From positions 1 to 7,426 of the forward strand of contig JACMOY010000058.1 of the NCBI GenBank assembly GCA_014377795.1: a stretch of 7,426 nt of DNA. The letters run 5' to 3'. A program made the translations under genes and the position numbers. The notes below the pieces were generated by a model. That model did no database searches and was not told where the DNA came from. It was given only the letters and a program-made list of their open reading frames with translations. Positions 1 to 7,317 of the stretch are shown piece by piece. Numbering within the stretch: position 1 is the first letter of the stretch; each line of letters begins with the position of its first letter. The DNA comes from Actinomycetota bacterium. GTDB lineage: Bacteria; Actinomycetota; Actinomycetes; Actinomycetales; Angustibacteraceae.

Positions 1-825
<825 letters not shown>

Positions 826-838
826 CCTGACCAGAGAC

Positions 839-880
839 CACGAACGGGGCACGGAGAACACCTCCGGTGCCCCGTTCGTG
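839..880 (+). terminator. Strong hairpin between atpD and atpC, terminator or attenuator
   Basis: The arms 839-852 (CACGAACGGGGCAC) and 867-880 (GTGCCCCGTTCGTG) pair perfectly over 14 bp. The stem continues as GGAG (853-856) with CTCC (862-865), with one bulged G at 866 and a 5-nt loop. It starts 13 nt after the atpD stop. The sequence after it (CTGTCTCGGCTTCGG) is only mildly T-rich, so this is the U-poor hairpin type common in high-GC Gram-positives. It could end or reduce transcription before atpC, or stabilise the 3' end of a processed atpD message. The fold is seen directly; the function is inferred. Confidence 0.75.
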
Positions 881-1035
881 CTGTCTCGGCTTCGGTGTCT
901 GGACGTCGGGGTCGGCCTCGCCGCCGGGCAGGCGCTGGCGGGGTCGTAGGGCGGCACCGCGCTGACCTAGTACCATTCGCTCACCACCTGTCGCACCGCC
1001 TTTTCCGCGGTGCACCGACGACCCGGAGGACGCCC

Positions 1036-1305
1036 GTGACGCTCAAGGTCGAGCTGGTGGCTGCCGACCGCAAGGTCTGGAGCGGTGACGCCGCGCGCGT
1101 CATCGCCAAGACCACGGACGGCGAGATCGGCATCCTCACCGGTCACGCACCCCTGCTGGGGGTGCTCGTCGATGGCGAGATCCGGATCACGGGCGAGGGG
1201 GCCGACGTGGTCGCCACCGTCGACGGCGGGTTCTTGTCGGTCGACCACGATCGCGTGACGATCGTCGCCGAGACGGCGAACGTCGGCTCCGAGCACGCCG
1301 GCTGA
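1036..1305 (+). CDS. atpC: F1F0 ATP synthase subunit epsilon, minimal form
   Basis: Epsilon belongs to the F1 rotor stalk, couples gamma to the c-ring, and in many bacteria inhibits ATP hydrolysis through its C-terminal helices. The start is GTG at 1036, chosen because CGGAGGA (1024-1030) lies 5 nt upstream and the protein then begins TLKVELVAADRKVWSGDA, the usual epsilon N-terminus. The signature GEIGILTGHAPLLG is at residues 29-42, and VATVDGGFLSVDHDRVTIVAE forms the last strands. The product is 89 aa, against about 120-140 for most family members. It ends just after the beta-sandwich (...ANVGSEHAG), so the C-terminal helical hairpin is missing. It is 210 nt downstream of atpD, beyond a hairpin, which is wide for this operon. 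The open frame extends 5' to 895, but that part is not epsilon-like. Family assignment is firm. Confidence 0.95.
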   Translation: MTLKVELVAADRKVWSGDAARVIAKTTDGEIGILTGHAPLLGVLVDGEIRITGEGADVVATVDGGFLSVDHDRVTIVAETANVGSEHAG

Positions 1306-1318
1306 TCGCAGCACCGGC

Positions 1319-1762
1319 GTGAGCGACCTCCTGATCCCGCTCGAGGTCGTCGGCGCGCTCGTCGCCCTGCTGGTGGTGCTCATCGCGGTCTTCATCGCCC
1401 GACGCCGCTTCCTCACCCGCTACACGGGGACGTTCGAGTGCTCGCTCCGCACCTCGACCGACACCCTGGGCAAGGGCTGGGTGCTGGGGCTGGCCCGCTA
1501 CGAGGCCGACCGGATCGAGTGGTTCCGGGTGTTCGACCTGTCCTGGCGCCCGCGGCGGGTGCTGCGCCGCGGCGACGTCCACGTCAGGGAGCGCCGCCAT
1601 CCGCGTGGCCCCGAGGCTTTCGCGGTGATGGCAGGGTCGGTGATCGTGCGGTGCGCCGACGAGCACGGGCCGCTCGAGCTGGCGATGAGCGACCCGTCCT
1701 ACACCGGGTTCGCGTCCTGGCTGGAGTCCGCGCCCCCGGGGCAGAACGTCTCGGTCGCCTGA
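1319..1762 (+). CDS. DUF2550 family single-pass membrane protein
   Basis: This is a 147-aa protein of unknown function, recognised as DUF2550, an actinobacterial family usually encoded directly after atpC (Rv1312 in M. tuberculosis). One hydrophobic helix spans residues about 5-27 and is followed by RRRF, so the C-terminal domain should be cytoplasmic by the positive-inside rule. The family hallmarks are TFECSLR (38-44), GKGWVLGLARYEADRIEWFRVF, RPRRVLRRGDV, GPEAFAV and ELAMSDPSYTGFASWLESAPPG. The GTG start at 1319 puts the helix at the N-terminus. No good Shine-Dalgarno sequence is visible, but the gene is only 13 nt behind atpC, so translation is probably coupled. Its constant linkage suggests, without proving, a role near the ATP synthase or the envelope. 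It converges on the next gene with a 15-nt spacer. Confidence 0.9.
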   Translation: MSDLLIPLEVVGALVALLVVLIAVFIARRRFLTRYTGTFECSLRTSTDTLGKGWVLGLARYEADRIEWFRVFDLSWRPRRVLRRGDVHVRERRHPRGPEAFAVMAGSVIVRCADEHGPLELAMSDPSYTGFASWLESAPPGQNVSVA

Positions 1763-1764
1763 GC

Positions 1765-1776
1765 CGGGCCGGCCCG
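1765..1776. repeat. 12-bp perfect GC palindrome between convergent stop codons
   Basis: CGGGCCGGCCCG fills nearly the whole 15-nt spacer between the DUF2550 stop (1760-1762) and the stop of the reverse-strand adenosyltransferase (1778-1780). Folded as RNA it gives at most a 4-bp stem with a 4-nt loop, so it is a weak terminator candidate at best. In a genome this GC-rich such a dyad may be chance. Confidence 0.35.
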
Positions 1777-1777
1777 C

Positions 1778-2380
1778 CTACTGCGGGATGGCCTCGCGCC
1801 CACCGCCGGGCACCCACAGGACGTCGCCACCGCGGTCGTGGTTGGCGTAGCGACCGAGCACGAACAGCAGGTCGGACAGCCGGTTGAGGTAGCGCGCCGT
1901 GAGCGGGTTCACGCCGGCCTCGTCGGCCGTGCCGTACGCCTCGATGGCCGCCCAGGTGGCCCGCTCGGCCCGGCGGGTCACCGTGCGCGCGACGTGCAGG
2001 TAGGCACTGCCCGGCGTACCGCCCGGGAGCACGAACGAGCGCAGCACCGCCAGCGGCTCGCCGAACCGGTCGCACGCCTGCTCGAGCTCCTCGATCCACG
2101 CGGCGTGCACGCGCAGCGGCGGGTGGTCGTACGTCGGGGCCAGCGGGGTGCACAGGTCGGCGCCGACGTCGAACAGGTCGTTCTGCACCCGGGTCAGTGT
2201 CGCGACGACGTCGGCCGGCAGGTCGCCGCAGGTCACGGCCACGCCGATGGCACTGTTCGCCTCGTCGACGTCGGCGTAGGCGACCAGCCGCGGGTCGGTC
2301 TTGTGGGTGCGGGACATGTCACCGAGCGAGGTGCTGCCGTCGTCGCCGGTGCGGGTGTAGATCTGTGAGAGGACAACCAT
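1778..2380 (-). CDS. PduO-type ATP:cob(I)alamin adenosyltransferase
   Basis: This cytosolic enzyme transfers the adenosyl group of ATP to reduced cobalamin or cobinamide, making the coenzyme B12 used by mutases and some ribonucleotide reductases. It is 200 aa, the normal length for the PduO family, which forms trimers of five-helix bundles. The motifs appear in order: [14 protein letters not shown] (8-21, ATP site), [16 protein letters not shown] (31-46), [16 protein letters not shown] (64-79), [20 protein letters not shown] (116-135) followed by RRAER, and [17 protein letters not shown] (164-180). The ATG at 2380-2378 is the natural family start and has no Shine-Dalgarno sequence. A -10-like TACTGT lies exactly 6 nt upstream, so the message is probably leaderless. 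The gene diverges from murA, as does Rv1314c in M. tuberculosis. No other B12 gene is present. The frame stays open on this strand well upstream of 2380, but that extension is antisense to murA and is not coding. Confidence 0.95.
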   Translation of the reverse strand: MVVLSQIYTRTGDDGSTSLGDMSRTHKTDPRLVAYADVDEANSAIGVAVTCGDLPADVVATLTRVQNDLFDVGADLCTPLAPTYDHPPLRVHAAWIEELEQACDRFGEPLAVLRSFVLPGGTPGSAYLHVARTVTRRAERATWAAIEAYGTADEAGVNPLTARYLNRLSDLLFVLGRYANHDRGGDVLWVPGGGREAIPQ

Positions 2381-2386
2381 GTCAGA

Positions 2387-2396
2387 ACAGTAGCCT
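2387..2396. promoter_or_regulatory. Shared symmetric -10 region for divergent leaderless genes
   Basis: The ten bases ACAGTAGCCT contain TAGCCT (2391-2396) on the plus strand and TACTGT (2392-2387) on the minus strand. Both match the TANNNT core of a sigma-70 type -10 element, and both use the same self-complementary TA at 2391-2392. On the minus side 6 nt separate the element from the adenosyltransferase ATG. On the plus side 8 nt separate it from the murA GTG at 2405. Those gaps place transcription starts at or within about two bases of each start codon. No clear -35 is visible either way; the best plus-strand candidate is AGGACA at 2370-2375, with a 15-bp spacer. The arrangement is seen in sequence; promoter activity is inferred. 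Confidence 0.55.
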
Positions 2397-2404
2397 TGCC
2401 CGTC

Positions 2405-3718
2405 GTGGACAGGTTCCGGGTGGTCGGTGGTGGGCCGCTGCTGGGCGAGGTCCGCGTCGTCGGCGCCAAGAACAGCGCGCTCAAGCTGATGGCCGCCGCC
2501 TTGCTGGCGGTCGGTGAGAGCGTCCTGGTCAACGTCCCCGACATCGTCGACGTGAGCATCATGGCCGAGCTGCTGCGCCGGCTGGGCTGCGCTGTGGAGC
2601 ACGACCCCGCCGCCGGCCGGGTGGTGATCGATGTCCCCGAGCGGCTGGGCCACCGGGCCGACTACGAGCTGGTGCGGGCGATGCGTGCCTCGATCAGCGT
2701 CCTCGGCCCGCTCACCGTGCGCTGCGGCCTGGCTGACGTCGCGGTGCCCGGCGGCGACGCCATCGGCTCGCGCGGGCTCGACCTGCATGCAGCGGGTCTG
2801 CGCTCCCTGGGCGCCACGGTGCACGTCGACCACGGCTACCTGGTCGCCGAGGCGCCGAACGGTCTGGTGGGCGCCCCCATCGAGCTGGCGTTCCCGTCCG
2901 TCGGCGCCACCGAGAACGTGCTGATGGCCGCGGTGCTCGCCCACGGCACGACGATCGTCGACAACGCCGCGCGCGAACCCGAGATCGTCGACCTCGCGCT
3001 GATGCTGCAGGCGATGGGCGCCGGCATCGAGGGCGCCGGCAGCTCGACCATCGTCGTCACGGGCGTGGCCGCGCTGCGCCCGGTGGAGCACCGTGTGGTG
3101 GGCGACCGGATCGCGGCCGGCACGTTCGCGTTCGCCGCTGCCCTCACCGGCGGCGACGTGATGGTGCGCGGCGTCGACCCCCGGCACCTGGGCATCGTCG
3201 TGGACTCGCTGCGCTCGGCCGGCGCGACCGTGACGCCCGAGCCGGCGGCCCTTCGGGTCGTCGGCCCCCGTCGGCCGCGCGCGATCGACGTCGCGACGCT
3301 GCCCTACCCGGGGTTTCCCACCGACCTGCAGCCGTTCGCCCTGGTGCTGGACGCCGTCGCCACGGGCGCCGCGATGGTCACCGAGAACATGTTCGAGGCC
3401 CGGTTCCACACCGCGGCCGAGCTCGCCCGGCTCGGGGCCGACGTCCGCGTCGACGGGCACCACGCCCTGGTGCGCGGTGTCGAGCGGCTGTCGGCGGCAC
3501 CCGTCGTCGGCAGCGATATCCGGGCTGCCGCCGCCCTGGTGCTGGCGGGGCTGGTAGCCGATGGCGTGACCACGGTCGAGGGGGTCGACCACGTGCGCCG
3601 CGGGTACGTCGACTTCGCGGCCGACCTGCGGGCCTTGGGCGCCGACGTGGTGACCGAACCCGCCGAGGACCTGCCGGCCGTGGTCCTGGGTGCGGGACGG
3701 AATGGGGCTCGGGGTTAG
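2405..3718 (+). CDS. murA: UDP-N-acetylglucosamine 1-carboxyvinyltransferase, Asp variant
   Basis: MurA catalyses the first committed step of peptidoglycan synthesis in the cytosol, moving enolpyruvate from PEP to UDP-GlcNAc. Starting at GTG 2405 the product is 437 aa, and active-site residues fall almost at E. coli numbering: Lys22 in GAKNSALKL, Arg123 (R120), Asp307 in YPGFPTDLQ (D305), Arg373 in SDIRAAA (R371) and Arg399 in RRGY (R397). Position 118, in [14 protein letters not shown], is Asp where most MurA have the catalytic Cys115. The same change occurs in mycobacterial MurA and makes it insensitive to fosfomycin. A TTG at 2396 is an in-frame alternative adding three residues, but it overlaps the predicted -10 element. 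Neither start has a Shine-Dalgarno sequence, so a leaderless message from GTG is favoured. The TAG stop overlaps the stop of the reverse gene downstream. Confidence 0.97.
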   Translation: MDRFRVVGGGPLLGEVRVVGAKNSALKLMAAALLAVGESVLVNVPDIVDVSIMAELLRRLGCAVEHDPAAGRVVIDVPERLGHRADYELVRAMRASISVLGPLTVRCGLADVAVPGGDAIGSRGLDLHAAGLRSLGATVHVDHGYLVAEAPNGLVGAPIELAFPSVGATENVLMAAVLAHGTTIVDNAAREPEIVDLALMLQAMGAGIEGAGSSTIVVTGVAALRPVEHRVVGDRIAAGTFAFAAALTGGDVMVRGVDPRHLGIVVDSLRSAGATVTPEPAALRVVGPRRPRAIDVATLPYPGFPTDLQPFALVLDAVATGAAMVTENMFEARFHTAAELARLGADVRVDGHHALVRGVERLSAAPVVGSDIRAAAALVLAGLVADGVTTVEGVDHVRRGYVDFAADLRALGADVVTEPAEDLPAVVLGAGRNGARG

Positions 3719-4041
3719 GACGTGCCGCGCAGGATGGCGCGGGCGACGCGCTCCTCCTGCGGGAACACCATGACCCGCGGGCCGCTCGTCGTGGGGGCCA
3801 GCGTGGCGCGGATGCCCACGCCGACCAGTCTGGCCCGGATCAGCTCGGCCTCGACGAAGCTGGCCGGCGAGGCGACCGGGACGAGCAGGCCGTACTCGTC
3901 CTCGGCGCCGACGCGGGCCGGGCGCGCGACGACCGAGCTGCCCCGGCCGAAGGTCCAGCGCAGCAGCAGCACCAGCACGACCACCGCCGCGACGGCGATG
4001 ATCGGACCATAGAAGGCGGAGTAGCTGCCCCAGGACGCCAC
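3715..4041 (-). CDS. Membrane-anchored DUF2007-like small protein
   Basis: This 108-aa protein has one strong hydrophobic helix at residues about 12-27 ([16 protein letters not shown]) followed by Arg-rich sequence. After a short linker comes a small domain, about residues 48-105, with the pattern [48 protein letters not shown]. This resembles DUF2007 (a 'putative signal transducing protein' fold that folds back an ABBA-like ferredoxin unit). The function is unknown. The GTG at 4041-4039 is chosen because the helix then lies near the N-terminus. Upstream in-frame codons are Arg- and Pro-rich and unlike protein. There is no close Shine-Dalgarno sequence, and CACAAT lies 5 nt before the GTG, so it may be leaderless. 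It converges on murA, with stop codons sharing TTAG (3715-3718). The gene looks real; the family match is moderate. Confidence 0.72.
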   Translation of the reverse strand: MASWGSYSAFYGPIIAVAAVVVLVLLLRWTFGRGSSVVARPARVGAEDEYGLLVPVASPASFVEAELIRARLVGVGIRATLAPTTSGPRVMVFPQEERVARAILRGTS

Positions 4042-4226
4042 GGTTGATTGTGGGGGTGCTCCTCGTCCAGCGCCACCCGCGGCGCGCTCGACGTCCCGCG
4101 CCCGGCTGCGGATCGATACCCGATTGTGACCAGATCGTGAGCGCGCCGCGACGTGCCCACCCGCGCCGCTGGGCATGCTTGGCCCCAGTTCGCGTGCCAG
4201 GGGGCGCGCGGCGAGAGGTGGGGACC

Positions 4227-4589
4227 ATGATCGAGCTGACCCGTGCTGCGCGCCAGGATGCACCCACCCGCGGTGCCCAGGTCGACGAGGTGGTCGCCGG
4301 GGCCGAGCTCATCGTCCGCGGGCGGTTGGACGTCGGGTCGGTGGGGGCCGTGCGCGACGCGCTGCACCGGGCCGTCGACCTCGGCAGCGACGACCTGATC
4401 GTGCACCTGGATGACGTCGAGGTGCACGACGCGACCGGCCTCGGTGTGCTGCTCGGAGCCCACCGCCGGGCCCGGCTGGCCGGCCGACGCCTGGTGCTGG
4501 TCGGCGTCCCGGGTCGACTGGAGCGGTTGATCCGACACACCCGTCTGCACCGGGTGCTGGTGCGCGGCGAGGCGCCCGTCTCGGCCTGA
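4227..4589 (+). CDS. STAS-domain protein, anti-sigma factor antagonist-like
   Basis: This 120-aa cytosolic protein is nearly all STAS domain. In the SpoIIAA/RsbV type, the unphosphorylated form binds an anti-sigma kinase and frees a sigma factor. The visible pattern is AELIVRGRLDVGSVGAVRDA (strand and first helix), DDLIVHLDDVEVHDATGLGV, LLGAHRRARLAGRRLVLVGV and ERLIRHTRLHRVL. The loop that carries DSSG in SpoIIAA reads D68-A69-T70-G71, so the phosphorylatable Ser is replaced by Thr. The ATG at 4227 follows GAGAGG (4213-4218) at good spacing. The frame is open back to 4044, but that part is Arg/Pro-rich and non-domain. No anti-sigma kinase or sigma factor gene is adjacent, so its partner is unknown. 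The antiporter gene starts 47 nt downstream. Confidence 0.88.
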   Translation: MIELTRAARQDAPTRGAQVDEVVAGAELIVRGRLDVGSVGAVRDALHRAVDLGSDDLIVHLDDVEVHDATGLGVLLGAHRRARLAGRRLVLVGVPGRLERLIRHTRLHRVLVRGEAPVSA

Positions 4590-4636
4590 GGACGCACCAC
4601 CACCCACCACGATCGGCTCCCCGTCATGATGGGCGG

Positions 4637-6505
4637 GTGCAGCTGGCTCTCGCGATGGTGTCGCTGGTCGTCGTCGTGACCGTCGTCGCGGGACTGGCCG
4701 GCCGGGTCGGTGCGTCGCCGCCACTGGTGCTCGTGCTGGTGGGTGTCGTCGGGGCCTACCTGCCGTTCGTCCCCGACGTGCGGCTGGACCCCGAGCTCGT
4801 GCTGGTCGGGCTGCTGCCGCCGCTGCTGTACGCCACGTCGATCCGCACGTCGCTGGTCGACATCCGTGCCGACCGTCGCGCGATCGGCCTGCTGTCGGTG
4901 GGGGCGGTGATCTTCTCGACCGTCGCGGTCGCCCTGGTCGCGTACGCCGTGGTGCCCGGCGGTTTCACCCTCGCGGCGGCGTTCGCCCTCGGAGCGGTCG
5001 TCGCCCCGCCGGACGCCGTCGCGGCGACGGCGGTAGCGCGCCGGGTGGGGATGCCGCGCCGGCTGGTCTCGCTGCTCGAGGGCGAGAGCCTGCTCAACGA
5101 CGCGACCGCCCTCGTCGCGCTCAACACCGCGCGCCTCGCCATGGCCGCCAGCGTGTCGTTGCTGGTGGTCGTGAGGGACTTCGCGACGGCGGCACTGGGC
5201 GGTCTACTCACCGGGCTGGTCGTGGCGGTGGTGTTCGCCCGCGTCCGGCGGGTGGTCGACAACCCGGTCATCGACACGGTCCTGTCGCTGCTGGCCCCCT
5301 TCGTCGCCTACCTGGCCGCCGAGGCGGTGCACGGCTCCGGCGTCCTGGCGGTGGTGCTGACCGGCGTGGTGCTGGCCCACAGGTCGCACCTGCTTCAGTC
5401 CGGCGCCTCGCGGTTGGCTGAGGCGAGCAACTGGCGCACCGTGCAGTTCCTGCTGGAGAACAGCGTCTTCCTGCTGATCGGCCTGCAGCTGCCGTTCGTG
5501 CTGAGCCAGGCCCGGGCCCAGGTGGCCGACGGGCGGCTCGCGCTGGTCTGCGCAACGGTGCTGCTGGCGGTGCTGGTCGCCCGACCCGTCTACGTCTTCG
5601 CGGCCGTGGTGGTGTTCCGCCTGCTCGCACGGCGGTTCGACGTCGAGGCGTGGAGCTGGCCGTACGCCACGGTCGTGTCCTGGGCGGGGATGCGGGGCGT
5701 GGTCACGCTGGCCGCGGCCTTCTCCCTGCCCGAGTCCACCCCGCAGCGCGGGGTGCTGCTGCTCGCGGCCTTCGTCGTCGTGGTCGGCACGCTGCTGCTG
5801 CAGGGCCTGACGCTGCCCGCGCTGGTGCGCCGGATGGGGCTGCCCGCCCCGGACGCGGCCGAGGACGCGCTGCAGCGAGCCGCGCTGCTCACCGAGGTCG
5901 CCTCGGCCGGGCAGGCTCGGCTGGAGGCCGAGCGCGCCCAGAACGACCCGCAGGACGTCGTCGACCAGCTGACCGAGCGCTCGCGCCGCCGCGCCGATAG
6001 CGCCTGGGAGCGCCTCGGTCGGGCCAACAGCGAGTACGAGCCGCCCACGGCGACCTACGTGCGGTTGCGGCTGGCGATGCTCCAGGCCGAGCGGCTCGCG
6101 GTGGTCCGGGCGCGGGACGAGGGCAGGTACGACAACGACGTCCTGCGCTCGGTCCAGGCGGTGGTCGACATCGAGGAGTCGCTGCTGGACCGCACCGAGG
6201 TGCAGAGCGAGCGCCTCAGCGACCGGCTGACCGCGGTGAGCGGCGGCGCCGGGTGCGACCACCTGCGAGAGGCCCCGGTCGGCGTCCGCCCGCGCACGCC
6301 GCAAGGCTGCGAGGGGTGCCTGGAGGAGGGCAGCACCTGGGTGCACCTGCGACTGTGCCTGGCCTGTGGCCGGGTCGGGTGCTGCGACTCGTCGGCGCGG
6401 CGCCACGCCGACGCGCACTACGCCGAGACCGGGCACCCCGTGATGCGCAGCTTCGAGCCGCACGAGGCGTGGCGCTGGTGCTACGTCGACGAGCTGCTGG
6501 GCTGA
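4637..6505 (+). CDS. CPA1-family Na+/H+ antiporter with C-terminal UBP zinc finger
   Basis: This is a 622-aa inner-membrane cation/proton antiporter of the CPA1 (NhaP/NHE) type, expected to export Na+ or other monovalent cations for protons. Residues 1 to about 400 are strongly hydrophobic, with roughly 11-13 helices. Transport hallmarks are APPDAVAATAV with Asp126 and ESLLNDATALV with the Asn154-Asp155 pair, plus SWAGMRGVVTLAAAFSLP late in the membrane part. Residues about 405-538 form a charged, helical cytoplasmic tail. Residues 540-622 are a UBP-type zinc finger: C540, H542, C558, C561, C574, C577, C582, C583, H590, H594 and H600, with WVHLRLCLACGRVGCCDSS and TGHP. Related fusions exist, I believe, in other actinobacteria. 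The start is GTG 4637; ATG 4655 is an alternative. CATGAT lies 6 nt upstream, so a leaderless message is possible. The acetyltransferase gene follows after 7 nt. Confidence 0.93.
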   Translation: MQLALAMVSLVVVVTVVAGLAGRVGASPPLVLVLVGVVGAYLPFVPDVRLDPELVLVGLLPPLLYATSIRTSLVDIRADRRAIGLLSVGAVIFSTVAVALVAYAVVPGGFTLAAAFALGAVVAPPDAVAATAVARRVGMPRRLVSLLEGESLLNDATALVALNTARLAMAASVSLLVVVRDFATAALGGLLTGLVVAVVFARVRRVVDNPVIDTVLSLLAPFVAYLAAEAVHGSGVLAVVLTGVVLAHRSHLLQSGASRLAEASNWRTVQFLLENSVFLLIGLQLPFVLSQARAQVADGRLALVCATVLLAVLVARPVYVFAAVVVFRLLARRFDVEAWSWPYATVVSWAGMRGVVTLAAAFSLPESTPQRGVLLLAAFVVVVGTLLLQGLTLPALVRRMGLPAPDAAEDALQRAALLTEVASAGQARLEAERAQNDPQDVVDQLTERSRRRADSAWERLGRANSEYEPPTATYVRLRLAMLQAERLAVVRARDEGRYDNDVLRSVQAVVDIEESLLDRTEVQSERLSDRLTAVSGGAGCDHLREAPVGVRPRTPQGCEGCLEEGSTWVHLRLCLACGRVGCCDSSARRHADAHYAETGHPVMRSFEPHEAWRWCYVDELLG

Positions 6506-6512
6506 GAAGGCT

Positions 6513-7304
6513 GTGCTGCAGCACATCGAGGCCTTCTACGACGCCGTCCCGCGCGCGGGCGCCCGCGTCGAGCGGGTTGGGCCGTTGACGCTGTTCGTCC
6601 GTGAGGGCGTCGGCTGGCCCTACTACGCCCGGCCGAGCCCGGGGACCGGACCGATCACCGCGGACGACGTCGCCGCGGTGCGCCGTCGCCAGGTCGAGCT
6701 GGGCGTCCCGCAGGCGCTGGAGTGGGTCGCGGACCTCGCCCCGACCCTGGCCGGGGCGGCGCAGCGGGCCGGGCTCGTCGTCCGGCACTGTCCGCTGCTC
6801 GTGCTGTCGGGTGCGCCCGTAGCGACGGACGTCGCCGCGACCCTACGGGTCCTGTCAGGCGGCGAGCCCGACCTGGCGGTCGCCGAGGCGGTGGCGCACG
6901 TCGGTTTCGGGGCCGGGATCGGCACGCGGGTGGGGCCGGCCGGGCCGGTCGAGCGCGACGCAGCGGCGCTCGCCGGTGACCCGGCGCCGATCGAGCGGTT
7001 GCGGGCAGCGCTCGCCGACGGGTCGGCCGCGCGTGCGGTGGCGGACGACGCGGCGCTGGGCCCGGTCGCCGTCGGCGGATACCAGCACGCACTGGGCGTC
7101 GCCGAGATCGTGGGTGTCGCGACGCTGCCCGCGTTGCGCCGCCGAGGGTTGGCCGCCGCCGTGACCGCGCGACTGGCCGAGCTGGCGAGCGAACGCGGCC
7201 TGACGACGGTGTTCCTGTCGGCCCAGGACGACGACGTCGCGCGCGTCTACGAGCGGATCGGGTTCACCCGGATCGGCACGGCCGGCCTCGCCGAGCCCGC
7301 CTGA
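6513..7304 (+). CDS. GNAT family N-acetyltransferase
   Basis: This 263-aa cytosolic protein has a C-terminal GNAT fold, which transfers an acetyl group from acetyl-CoA to an amine. The substrate is unknown. Acetyl-CoA motif A is clear: AEIVGVATLPALRRRGLAAA (197-216), with the pyrophosphate-binding loop RRRGLA at 209-214. The last part, LTTVFLSAQDDDVARVYERI followed by GF (230-251), is the usual motif B segment. The N-terminal half (for example ALEWVADLAPTLAGAAQRAG) has no motif I can name, but similar N-lobes occur in actinobacterial GNATs of this length. The start is GTG 6513, only 7 nt after the antiporter stop, with GAGAAGG (6504-6510) very close in front. It is probably co-transcribed and translationally coupled with the antiporter. 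A long inverted repeat lies 13 nt after the stop. Confidence 0.87.
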   Translation: MLQHIEAFYDAVPRAGARVERVGPLTLFVREGVGWPYYARPSPGTGPITADDVAAVRRRQVELGVPQALEWVADLAPTLAGAAQRAGLVVRHCPLLVLSGAPVATDVAATLRVLSGGEPDLAVAEAVAHVGFGAGIGTRVGPAGPVERDAAALAGDPAPIERLRAALADGSAARAVADDAALGPVAVGGYQHALGVAEIVGVATLPALRRRGLAAAVTARLAELASERGLTTVFLSAQDDDVARVYERIGFTRIGTAGLAEPA

Positions 7305-7317
7305 CCCACCCAAACCC

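Noticed and set aside
895..1035. 5' extension of the atpC frame adding 47 residues
   Set aside because: The extension is Arg/Gly-rich and unlike any epsilon N-terminus, while GTG 1036 has a good Shine-Dalgarno site and gives the standard N-terminus.
4110..4120. GGGTAT on the minus strand (with CGATACCC on plus) as a SigB-type -10 upstream of the DUF2007-like gene, tempting beside a STAS gene
   Set aside because: No GTTT-like -35 lies at the expected 13-16 nt distance, so one hexamer alone is not evidence.
4169..4188. Small dyad CTGGG...CCCAG upstream of the STAS gene
   Set aside because: Only 5 bp of stem in a very GC-rich region; likely chance.
4044..4226. 5' extension of the STAS frame adding 61 residues
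   Set aside because: Sequence is Arg/Pro-rich without domain pattern. ATG 4227 has a Shine-Dalgarno site. The region more likely holds the divergent promoters of the two flanking genes, though no clear element was found.
1778..4627. A 949-codon open frame on the minus strand covering several genes
   Set aside because: Only its last 200 codons (from ATG 2380) match a protein family. The rest is low-complexity Arg/Gly/His/Ala sequence antisense to murA and other confident genes, as expected from high GC content.
5204..6526. A 440-codon open frame antisense to the antiporter
   Set aside because: Composition is His/Gln/Arg-rich with no domain pattern, and it mirrors the third-position GC bias of the true gene on the plus strand.
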